Assembly: GCA_003833135.1 (NCBI GenBank)
Contig: QZLH01000514.1
Span: 1 to 13,221, forward strand
Source: Oehlia diaphana
Taxonomy: Eukaryota > Glomeromycota > Glomeromycetes > Glomerales > Glomeraceae
Length of the DNA: 13,221 nucleotides
Direction of reading: 5' to 3'
The notes below the pieces were generated by a model. That model ran no database searches and was not told the origin of the DNA. It worked only from the letters and a program-made list of their open reading frames with translations. A program made the translations under genes and the position numbers. Positions 1 to 7,731 of this stretch are shown in pieces (position 1 is the stretch's first letter; each line of letters starts with the position of its first letter).

Positions 1-84
1 TAATTTTATGTCTAAAAAAATCAAAAATTATATAATTAATAAGTTTTATTTTATTTTATTTGCATCAGTCAATAAAGATTCATC

Positions 85-300
85 ATTCTTATATAACTAA
101 TATTTTACATTTGCTGTTTATTGAAATATATAAACTTAATTAACTTAATTCCAAAAATCAGCCCATATGAGTTAGTTTTTTTTGCATTATTTAGTATAAA
201 TTTATTATTCTTATATAAGTAATAATTTATATTTGCTTTAATAAATTATTTTTGTGTAAAAAAATTAAATTTCAAGAATTAGCCCATATGATTGTTATTG
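85..300. repeat. Diverged tandem duplication, about 121-bp unit
   Basis: Two diverged copies lie head to tail. ATTCTTATATAA recurs at 85 and 207, and GCCCATATGA at 161-170 and 282-291, an offset of 121-122 bp. Bases 1-84 look like a third, more decayed copy. The unit carries the word at 146-170 that returns inverted at 12718-12742. I see no coding signal in bases 1-300. Confidence 0.7.
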
Positions 301-315
301 TTATATATAATCAAA

Positions 316-627
316 ATGAGGAAGTGCATGTTCAGAAAGAATATAAAAAAGTATGATAAAAATAGTTCTGATGATGAGATGGTTAATAATGAAACTAATA
401 TTTACTATGAAAAAAGCAAAGAAGGCCTAAAAAATCTTTGAGTTCTGCAAAATTAACAGAATCTCATAGGGTAAAGAAAACTAAGACTGATACGTGATAA
501 AATACATCTGAGAACGTACGTTATAAAAAATTCACCTAAAAATATAGGTGAGGTTATTATTGGAAATATTTTAGGTAAACTGAAATGTATGAAAGTGCAT
601 ATGATTGGAGACCCACTTAAAACCTAA
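316..627 (+). pseudogene. Small lysine-rich protein gene, two frameshifts
   Basis: An ATG at 316 opens a short frame that ends at TGA 439-441. Coding character then moves to the +2 frame (423-497), which reads RRPKKSLSSAKLTESHRVKK. It returns to the first frame (475-627), which reads NSPKNIGEVIIGNILGKLK and ends at TAA 625-627. The two shifts compensate each other, so the ancestor was probably a basic protein of about 100 residues. The RPKK tract resembles an AT-hook or nuclear localisation patch, but that is weak evidence. I do not recognise the family. It abuts the 130-bp tandem array, which starts just after the stop. Sequencing errors could mimic the shifts, but two in 100 codons points to decay. 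Confidence 0.45.
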
Positions 628-1002
628 AAAATAAAATAAAAAAAAATGGTTAGAACCATTCATAATATTAAAAAAAATAAATCTGAAGTTTGTAATATAA
701 TATTTACAAACCTTCAGTTAGTTCTCTGTTTTCTGATCTTTAGAAATTCACTTGATCCTCTAAAAAACAAGAAAAAATGGTTAATAAACTGTTCATAATA
801 TTAAAAAAATCTAAAGTTCATAGTAAAATATTTATAAATCTCAGTTCTTTGTTTTCTGTTCTTTAGAAGACTACCTGACCTATAAATATAAAAGAAAAAA
901 AATGGTAAGTAACTGTTCATAATATTAAAAAAAAATAAGAAAGAAAATCCAAGATTCATATTTACTTACAAATCTTGGTCTTCTATTCTTCAGAACTCAG
1001 AA

Positions 1003-1200
1003 TAAGGTTGCTTGCCGAAACCTTCTTAATAACTGCCGAAACCTATACGGAAAATGCCAAAACTATATTAAATCATATTAAAAATCCTGCCGAAACTTTG
1101 CCGAAACTGCCGAAACCCTGCCGAAACTATAGTAAACATATAGTAAAATCTTGCCAAAATTTATCGCAGGATTTTGGAGAGGTTTTGGCAAGCAACCTTA
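1003..1200. mobile_element. hAT-like MITE, 198 bp, with 8-bp target duplication
   Basis: The termini TAAGGTTGCTTGCC (1003-1016) and GGCAAGCAACCTTA (1187-1200) are perfect 14-bp inverted repeats, and pairing continues imperfectly inwards. The element is flanked by ACTCAGAA at 995-1002 and 1201-1208, an 8-bp target duplication. Both the 8-bp duplication and a terminus of the form T-A-A-x-G fit the hAT superfamily. The element has no transposase and must have been moved in trans. Internally the word TGCCGAAAC occurs exactly six times (1013, 1034, 1088, 1099, 1108, 1119), with variants at 1055 and 1153. These are candidate transposase-binding sites. The intact duplication and perfect ends suggest a fairly young insertion. 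Confidence 0.85.
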
Positions 1201-1377
1201 ACTCAGAAGTCCACCCAAACCTAAATAAAAAAAAAGAACAGTTATTAGTAACCATTCATAATAATAAAAATAAAAATAAAAACTAAAATTCATATGTACT
1301 TACAAATTTTGGTTTTTCTTTTTTCAAAAATCAGAAGTCTACCCGAAATCTAAAAAGAAAAGAATGGTTATTAATAA

Positions 1378-1546
1378 GGGTGCTATCAGATATTACCTAA
1401 TATTTTAGGGGGAAGGGATAACTAAAGATCTTAGGTTATATATAAAACTATATAAAAAATTATATATATAAATAATATATCTTACCTAGGGAAGAAGAGG
1501 TAAACTCTTATATTAAAGTGATATTAGGTAATATTTGACAGTATCC
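1378..1546. mobile_element. PIF/Harbinger-like MITE, 169 bp, TAA duplication
   Basis: The 26-bp ends at 1378-1403 and 1521-1546 pair at 22 of 26 positions. All four differences are G/A transitions in the two aligned arms. The ends start GGGTGCTATC and, read inwards on the other strand, GGATACTGTC. TAA flanks both sides (1375-1377, 1547-1549). A 3-bp TWA target duplication with GG-initial termini is the PIF/Harbinger (Tourist) pattern. The alternative is a Tc1/mariner relative with a two-base TA site. There is no coding capacity. It interrupts the last unit of the 130-bp array. Confidence 0.75.
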
Positions 1547-1627
1547 TAATTGTTCCAAAATAATAAAAAATAAAACCAAGATTTTTATGAATCTTGATTC
1601 CTATTTGCAAAGTTCCCTTCTTCTATT

Positions 1628-1890
1628 CTTCTTTCCCAGTTTTGTACTTTAAAGTTTGATTTTATATTTAAACTGGTATCCTTCTAATAAGCGTTCTACA
1701 AAAAAAAATAACAAAAGAAAAATGTTAGTTCATTTCTTAAATTAAAAATAACAAAATCACTTCTTTCCCATTTCTCACTACTTTAAAGTCCAGTTTCATA
1801 GTATTCAAGTCAATGTCCTCCTAGTACACATTCTACAAAAAAATAATAATAAGAAACGTTAAGTTATTTCTTAAATTAAAAAAAAAAGAA
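1628..1890. repeat. Second tandem duplication, about 132-bp unit
   Basis: CTTCTTTCCCA occurs at 1628 and again at 1760, and both copies continue in register. Each holds an ACTTTAAAGT block, then GTTCTACAAAAAAA or ATTCTACAAAAAAA, then TTATTTCTTAAATTAAA-like sequence. The copies are clearly diverged. Unit length is close to that of the neighbouring array but the sequence is not obviously the same family. Confidence 0.65.
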
Positions 1891-2399
1891 AATTAAAAAA
1901 ACAAAATTTATATTATTTTCAAGAAAAAGAGGTGGAATAGTGGTAACAAGTCATTGCACTATATAATTTATTCTTAAAACTTCCTGCATATATTCAAGCT
2001 TAATAATAAAAAGTCCTTCTTGTTGATTCAGAGACACGATCCCTATGTCTATTATAATTTTAGGAAGTATCTATTGATCTGATTTTTGTGATGAATCATA
2101 ATAATATAATTTCCCCCAAAGATTTATTCCAAAAATCAAACCTTAAACCATTACAAATCATATAAAAAAAAGTTGAGACAGTTAATAAACCCTTTTATCT
2201 GCCTTGTACAAATATAAGCAAAAAATCAAATGAAAAATCTAATAAAATTTTAAACCTATTATTATTAACATCGACAATATCATCAATCAATCAAATAAGT
2301 ATAATCTGCAAAGTAATAATAAAGTATGTTAATTTATTGCTTGACTAGATTCTTGAAACATAATATCATGATGTTAATCGATTTTTTCTAATTTTATAG
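1891..2399. other. AT-rich intergenic sequence upstream of the secreted protein gene
   Basis: I see no open frame or RNA gene here. GTGGAATAGTGGTAACAAG at 1932-1950 resembles a tRNA A box, but no convincing B box or cloverleaf follows. GTATGT at 2324 and TTTCTAATTTTATAG ending at 2399 could bound a 76-bp intron that joins directly to the ATG at 2400, possibly in a 5' leader. A TATA box cannot be assigned among the many AT runs. Confidence 0.4.
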
Positions 2400-2956
2400 A
2401 TGTTCATTAAAATTTCAGTCATATTGCTTTTTTTGTTATATACTAGCATTTTGATTTTTGCTAAGAAAATCACAGACCATCATCACACGTATAATGGACA
2501 CAATAAAATTACTCATATGAATCTCATCACATGTAACTTCATAGTAAAGGTCTGGCACAGACGTGCAATATATCAAAAATCATACTTGCCAAATTTTGCG
2601 CAGTATTGTATGTGTGATAAAAAATTGAAATACTTTTATTATAATACATTAAGCAATAAATTTCAGGTGGAATGGAATGTTGCAAAATTAATAGTAAGGG
2701 TAAGTATATATTATATTGCCTTATTTTTTATCTTAATTGCTAATTCCCAATTTATGCTGTAGGTTTAAAATTACCTAATCTCAGGAAAGTTTTCTTACAG
2801 GAAATATTATTTTATATTGTCTGTGTGTATGGGTGTGATATAGATATGCAAAAATTTATATGGGATAATTTATTTTGGAAATCCAGTGTAGAAAAAAAGT
2901 ATTGGTGTAAAAATCTCATAATTAGCAATAGTGATAGGAAAAAACAATTAGTATAG
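2400..2956 (+). CDS. Putative small secreted cysteine-containing protein, two exons
   Basis: Exon 1 is 2400-2699 and exon 2 is 2801-2956. The intron (2700-2800) has a GTAAGT donor and a TTTTCTTACAG acceptor. The spliced product is 151 residues. Residues 1-21 (MFIKISVILLFLLYTSILIFA) look like a signal peptide, with likely cleavage after the alanine. A histidine-rich patch follows (27-39). Six cysteines lie at 45, 70, 72, 108, 112 and 136, an even number that could form three disulfides. The rest has no obvious second membrane span, though 101-108 is hydrophobic. Without splicing the frame ends at 2760-2762; the exon 2 frame stays open for 51 codons, which supports splicing. I do not recognise a family. 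Secretion and an effector-like role are inference. No symbol can be given. Confidence 0.5.
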
Positions 2957-3126
2957 AAATTTACAATAGAGCAAAAAAATAACTTGATGCTAAAACTCGC
3001 ATTAAATGACTTAGGATCTGTATACTTCCTCTCTCTTTGATAGCATCATACATTTCATTCGCTTATATAACATTTTCTGATTCACTATGTATCTTAAAAA
3101 AAAATTAATAAAGCATTTATTGGTAT

Positions 3127-3163
3127 CAAATCAAAAATTTGCAAATGTATCATTTTTGATTTG
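3127..3163. repeat. Perfect 12-bp hairpin
   Basis: CAAATCAAAAAT (3127-3138) and ATTTTTGATTTG (3152-3163) are exact reverse complements with a 13-base loop. It could be a terminator-like or cruciform structure, or the core of a small foldback element. No adjacent gene end requires it. Confidence 0.6.
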
Positions 3164-3194
3164 TATAACATCAAGTTCACCGCATTAATTGGAG

Positions 3195-3400
3195 TATATC
3201 CTTACTGAGTCCGTCCAATGATTTTTTTGAGTCCAGTCATGTCAGTTTTTAGCACAATCATGTGAATTTTAATGTGAACTGAATTTAAACTTTGATCGGA
3301 CTTTGCTACTATCAGATGGAGTTAATTGTGCCAAGTCCTGTGATATTGATCAATCAGACTGAACTAAATTTACATGACTGATCTACATTTCTTGTATTTA
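3195..3400. repeat. Decayed repeat with AGTCC/GGACT and AGTCATGT words
   Basis: AGTCC-like words recur on both strands, including GAGTCCGTCC, GAGTCCAGTC, CGGACTTTG and CAAGTCCTG. AGTCATGT near 3236 is matched by ACATGACT near 3372, and AGCACAAT near 3251 is matched loosely by ATTGTGCC near 3337. This suggests an old foldback or MITE. I cannot define its ends or target duplication. Confidence 0.35.
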
Positions 3401-4027
3401 ATAATTATAATTATAATAGTCTTTAATATATTATCCCTTAAATGATAGCTATTGTTCTAAATTCCGCAGAATTTTCAGGATTTCTGTAGAGGATTCCATG
3501 GAATTTCTTTGTATTACAGTTTAGATCAGCACATGAGTAGTGGTAAATCGCAGCCAAATTTAGCTGCAAAACGCTTTAAGGCATAAAACATAATATTAAT
3601 ATTAATATTGACACAAAAATTTTATCACTAACATTTGGTATTTCTATTAGTGAATTAAATGTAATATTATTTCTAATATTCAGTAATGTCAATTACATCC
3701 ATGTTTTTCTTTATAAAATTAAATACATGAAAAATTGACAGAAATACTTTGTAAATTTCATTTGAAAGGCTTACAAATTTACAAATTTGAAATTATTAAT
3801 TAAAATTATTAATTATATAATATTAATGACATTATAATTATTCATTATGCCATAATATTAATATCTCATTAAATTAAAAAAAATTTTTTTTTAATGACTC
3901 ATTATAAAGTGAATGGCAAAAAAAAAAATCCAATGTAGGTCAAGATCAAGCTTTATAATTAATCGGACCGACCTGGTGAATCAAAAACGATACATTTGCC
4001 AAAAATTTCTATATCATCTATGTTAGA

Positions 4028-4222
4028 GGCTATACTAATTTTCGCCCCAGGTTCCCATTGGATCCGGTGTGGAGTTGGCTCGAATTCCATGTAATGACGA
4101 CAGAAGACATGGATCCGGATGATTTACAATTGATTACAAATCAAAAAATTCCAGATGTTGATCAATCGGACCCGGTTCACAAGCCAGCATCAATAGAACT
4201 AGGGGCGAAAATTAGTATAGCC
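4028..4222. repeat. 21-bp perfect inverted repeat flanking GC-richer insert
   Basis: GGCTATACTAATTTTCGCCC plus one more C (4028-4048) is exactly reverse-complemented at 4202-4222. The 153-bp interior is richer in GC than the surroundings and contains GGATCCGG twice. The flanks share TTAGA but not cleanly enough to call a target duplication. It could be a foldback element. Plus-strand frame 4058-4279 (73 codons) crosses the whole structure and is acidic, but I do not recognise it and do not call it a gene. Confidence 0.6.
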
Positions 4223-4271
4223 TGTCTTAGATTGGCCGAGATTTTGTTAATTCTAATAGACAGCAACGGAA

Positions 4272-4587
4272 TTATGTAATACGCAGATGTAACCGGGTAT
4301 AAGTAGTTTCCAATCGACATAAATCCCAAGCTTTGTCCAAAAAAATACTTACGTTTCGAAAATGTCTTCCAGTTGGTGTGCTTACTTTGACAAAACCCAA
4401 CCTAAAGACTATCGTTTTAGGTTTTTACGAATACCGCTCGAAGCAAGTAGACTTTACTTTCTCTTTTCGAACAGAATCCTAAAACTTCAAATGGATCTCT
4501 ATTGTCATCAACAATGGCACGGAGGAAATGAAGAAAATTGCTAGCCAGTTGAACAATATTTTTAAGGCAAGTACACTTGAGCTTCAA
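4272..4587 (-). pseudogene. Unrecognised coding remnant with a homopolymer frameshift
   Basis: One minus-strand frame is open from 4587 to TAA at 4419-4417. It reads ASNFLHFLRAIVDDNRDPFE and then VLGFCSKRESKVYLLRAVFV. A second frame is open from 4424 to TAA at 4274-4272 and reads KTIVFRLGFVKVSTPTGRHF. The frames meet within 8 bp at a run of five A (minus strand), so a single inserted base would explain the break. Composition is protein-like and GC is higher than the flanks. No start codon or family can be assigned. The caveat is that plus-strand frames in exact antisense register (4362-4541, and 4496 onward with NNGTEEMKKIASQLNN) also look coding, so the strand is not certain. Confidence 0.4.
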
Positions 4588-4631
4588 TCATCGTTCTTTG
4601 CATGGGTGATTAGCAGAGGGAGCTCTCATAG

Positions 4632-4760
4632 CTACGGTGATATCGGAATGCTGTCTACCTTATGGTCGGAATGTCCGCTATGGGAAATTGGAACCCTGTA
4701 CAACTACGGTGACATCGGAATGCTGTCTACCTTACGGTCGGAATGCCCGTTGTACCTGCT
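4632..4760. repeat. 72-bp tandem repeat, about 1.8 copies
   Basis: CTACGGTGATATCGGAATGC at 4632 recurs as CTACGGTGACATCGGAATGC at 4704, and similarity continues through GGTCGGAATGTCCG / GGTCGGAATGCCCG. The word TCGGAATG occurs four times. The block is markedly GC-richer than its surroundings and sits between the coding remnant and the pseudogene that starts near 4831, so it looks inserted. On the plus strand it stays open as a 24-residue repeat, but nothing supports expression. Confidence 0.75.
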
Positions 4761-4830
4761 TATGCAATGTACTAATTCCGCGTGAACTATGAAGGCCATA
4801 TTTTTATTAATTATATTTATTGTTTTTAAG

Positions 4831-7046
4831 GTCATCGTGACAATTTTCTGATGTCAATGCTTTTTGGAATAAAATTGAACTGAACAAACAATTACAGAAT
4901 CAATTACAGACCGCAGTGTTGTAGTTTTCTTACTTGCTTAATAACGTTGGGCTCTATATTAATATATTTCCTTTTACTTACTGCAGGTTGAAGTTACTAG
5001 TTCGTTGATAGGTATCTCCACAAAAACCTTTGCAACAGCAATCGGAAACGTTCATTCTGCTATTGAAAATGTTAACGATACATTGGTATGAAATATTGTT
5101 GATAATTAAACATTTGTTTACTTTACTAATATATTATTCACAGACAATAACAGGAGCAGAAAACACAAATAAACGACCAGCCGAAGAGCCTCTCCTGTTA
5201 TTACACCTCCTCCCAACCTTCGCGATCGCTCTCCCCCTCCATTTTATAACAACGAAGAATCAACCGAAGCATCAACTGAGGCCTCTCCAGTAATGCTTTT
5301 TTTTCGTTTTGTGATGTGTATAAGCTCGTTTCTAATCTGCATTATTACTTTTAAGAAGACGAATGATCACAACGAGTCCGATGTAGAGATAACACGTAAA
5401 GAAGATGATAACCCTTTTAAAGCAAGAACAGTAGAGGATTCAACAAAATATAAAGTTAGTATTAGTCAACATTAATCTTTTCAATATAATAGTCACAATT
5501 TTGACATTAGTTAATTTGATTCATATTATTCAAGATCGTCTTATCATGGAGTCATGCAATCAATAATGTGATCATAAATAATGTCTCCGAAAATGACGTA
5601 AGTATTGAGAAACATTTATCTTTTCGTGTCATATACTGATATAGTCTAAATTCCATTCTCTTTTTATAGTGGGTAACACGGGATGGACACAACATCTCTA
5701 TCGACTTTCGTAATTTTCAGTTAAAGTCAATTGAAAAATTAGAAGCCAATCCGACTTTATCATACGCGAAAGAATTTGATTTGATATTGTACGTATTTCT
5801 ATGCAAAGTTATAGAATTTTGGATATAACATTTAATTTTATATATATTTGCAGATGTCTATCGTCGATTATGTATTGCAATGAACTTAAACCAGAATATG
5901 TTGAATGTTCCGAAAAGACATGGAATGAAGCTCGTCCAAGATCATTAGCTCCGAAAATGTTGCCAACTGTTGCTCACTTAGTAATAATCGAATACAATAC
6001 GGTAAGTATCTTCCTGGATGTTATTAATATCAGCAAAAACGTATTAATTTTTTTATTGGTGTTTTAGCTTTTGAATGACAGACAATCACTTAATACAAGG
6101 TGGCGTGAAAATTGGACAAAAGGGAATACCTTACTAACAGATGAAGACAAGGAAATCTTTGACTGTGCGCAGATAGTTTCAAGAAATTTGTAAGTTCTAA
6201 TTATTAATGGTATTATTATTACTTATTTCTGTTTGCCTTGCAGTTTTACCTACTTATCTTCCGTGAGTTATAATGAGAGTAAAAAATTGGATGAAGACAC
6301 TTTCATCCATCGATACTGTCACCAAATTCTCGAAGAAATATTCAACACAACTTCATTGTTTTATGTAATACAGTAATTATAGTATACTAACTATATTGAT
6401 ATATACTTACATTTTCATTTGAACAAAGGGCCAATGGTGAATCCGAAAGTTCCAAGGAGAGATGTTCATTGGATGGTCATAACCATGGTAGAAAACCGGA
6501 CTTCCGGATCATCACAATTGCACTAAAACCATAAACAAAAGCATAATCAAATTAGCAGAATTCATGAAAGGATCTTTGGACTGTATTATTTACGGTTATG
6601 TGGTTGGTCTAGAAACGATGGTATATTAATTTGTGGTAAGTATCACTATTATAACTTTGCCAATGTTTGATTGCCAAGCTAATCAGATGTAAAACAATAG
6701 GGTGCGAAATTAAAATTTTTAGCATCGATTTGACATATGACGGTCTATACCGTTGTAATCTATTATCGAAAGTATTGCTCCAGACGGAAAATGCGAATTT
6801 TTTAAACATCATCACTGTAGTATCTACCCTATATTCATTATTGATAAGAACCTTACTTCATGATCTTCATACAAGCTTCGCGGTGTAATCTCATTATTTT
6901 TATTTATGTAGGAAAGGGTAAGATCTACTATTAGCACTATAAATTCATCTCAATCATCAACTCAATCATCATCTTTCCGCCACTCATATTGTCGAAAGTC
7001 GAATTCATCACCTAAACAAATACGTGTACCGATAGTCAGAGCTTAG
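4831..7046 (+). pseudogene. Multi-exon pseudogene with PDFR/nuclease-like C-terminal region
   Basis: About twelve exons can be traced: 4831-4915, 4987-5085, 5144-5289, 5356-5454, 5535-5597, 5670-5788, 5854-6001, 6068-6189, 6244-6364, 6429-6635, 6701-6882 and 6912-7046 (TAG 7044-7046). Introns are mostly 55-80 bp with GTAAGT-like donors. Content in order: helical/coiled segment (WNKIELNKQLQNQLQTA), an alanine/valine-rich helix, a proline/serine linker (TPPP), an acidic region, a conserved-looking core (HRYCHQILEEIFNTTS), then GRKPDFRIIT and FSIDLTYDGLYRC. The last two recall expanded Glomeromycotina families and a PD-(D/E)XK-like fold; that assignment is inference. Lesions are TGA at 4838, a weak GTGTTG donor at 4916, a one-base loss near 5190, an out-of-frame junction at 6364/6429, TAA at 6532, an apparent internal deletion at about 6516-6543, a one-base loss near 6617 and a 29-bp last intron. 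It is almost certainly non-functional. Confidence 0.75.
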
Positions 7047-7317
7047 TTAGGTGGTACATAAAAATTCGTATATTGGCTTGAAATTAAAAAGTATTATGAT
7101 AGTCTTATGTTGATATATACAGTATGTATATCATTTAAAGCAATATTCACGATATTATAATATATTTGTCAGACCAAATGCATTGTATCTTAATTATTTT
7201 TTTGCTGTTTACCTTTGCAACCTTACTAAAATATGAACGTCAAATGGGTACTAACCCACGTATTTTGATCGAAATTTCAAAAACAAAAATCGTACACGAA
7301 CCACTCTATCAATGAAG
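7047..7317. other. AT-rich spacer between two gene remnants
   Basis: It follows the stop of the large pseudogene and should include its former 3' untranslated region. No open frame stands out. Composition shifts away from pure AT towards 7230-7317, where coding-like fragments of the next remnant may begin. Confidence 0.4.
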
Positions 7318-7731
7318 TCAATTGACTCAGGGTCATCCTCCAAATTTCAGAAAGCGAGAAGGGAAATACTATCTGTTATATTTGTGAAAAGCGTTTTTAT
7401 TTGCCCTTGTGAGAATGAGGGATGTACCAAACAAAAGGAACGCATATGTGCCTTAGCCTTTTATTCCAATACATACCAACGATGAGTGTTATCTGGTACA
7501 TGCATACTCTAATTCATGTGCTCAGCAGATTAACGAACAAAGTGATGCAGATTATCAAAAAATATTATTTTTAAAGAAGCTGATAGCACCAATGATGATT
7601 ATTGCAGTTCATATATTCCTCCTTTCATCACGACCACTGAAAGTGATATAGACTTATTTAAAGCTTATAATGAAAATATACGCGATCATGCAAAGAAAGA
7701 AGGAAGCTATGATGTTCGATATGATGGTTAA
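7318..7731 (+). pseudogene. Frameshifted cysteine-rich (zinc-finger-like) remnant
   Basis: Coding character moves through all three frames. Around 7371 one frame reads ICYICEKRF. At 7318-7485 another reads PCENEGCTKQKERIC and stops at TGA 7483. From 7475 a third reads TNDECYLVHAYSNSCAQQIN. From about 7573 the reading returns to the first frame (EADSTNDDYCSSYIPPFITT, then DHAKKEGSYDVRYDG) and ends at TAA 7729-7731. The last shift lies at a T run. The paired cysteines (C-x2-C, C-x4-C and later C) suggest a metal-binding module, but ligands cannot be assigned. The aspartate/tyrosine-rich tail is soluble in character. I do not recognise the family. It lies 270 bp behind the larger pseudogene on the same strand and is likewise dead. 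Confidence 0.55.

Larger units (their letters stand above)
645..1627. repeat. About 130-bp tandem array, five diverged units
   Basis: Units start at AATGGT/AACAGT words at 645, 776, 901, 1237 and 1363. Each continues with a TTCATAATATTAAAAA-like stretch, a potential stem-loop and a T-rich tract ending in CTTCAGAA-like sequence. Spacings are 131, 125, 336 and 126 bp. The 336-bp interval becomes 130 after subtracting the 198-bp MITE at 1003-1200 and its 8-bp duplication, which confirms the unit length. The last unit is split by a second MITE at 1378-1546. An open frame of 103 codons at 975-1286 is chance, since it runs through the first MITE. Confidence 0.8.
2957..4020. other. AT-rich non-coding stretch with decayed repeats
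   Basis: No gene is visible. It holds a 12-bp hairpin (3127-3163), a decayed repeat at 3195-3400, a short ATTAAT microsatellite at 3591-3609, an A-run/T-run palindrome near 3875-3893, and a small hairpin GCAGC...GCTGC near 3551-3567. From about 3945 the base composition becomes less AT-rich, leading into the island that follows. Confidence 0.5.

Noticed and set aside
975..1286. 103-codon plus-strand open frame
   Set aside because: It runs through the hAT-like MITE and the array flanks; its repeated residues come from the TGCCGAAAC words.
1925..2060. Possible tRNA or tRNA-derived SINE (A-box-like GTGGAATAGTGG)
   Set aside because: No cloverleaf, the B-box match is poor and the spacing of about 90 bp is too long.
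4058..4279. 73-codon acidic plus-strand frame
   Set aside because: It spans both arms of the 21-bp inverted repeat and matches no family I recognise.
5030..6067. Unspliced plus-strand frames at 5030-5293, 5293-5475 and 5801-6067
   Set aside because: They read through introns of the multi-exon pseudogene; exon boundaries explain the coding parts better.
6609..6815. 68-codon minus-strand frame
   Set aside because: Antisense shadow of the exon at 6701-6882.
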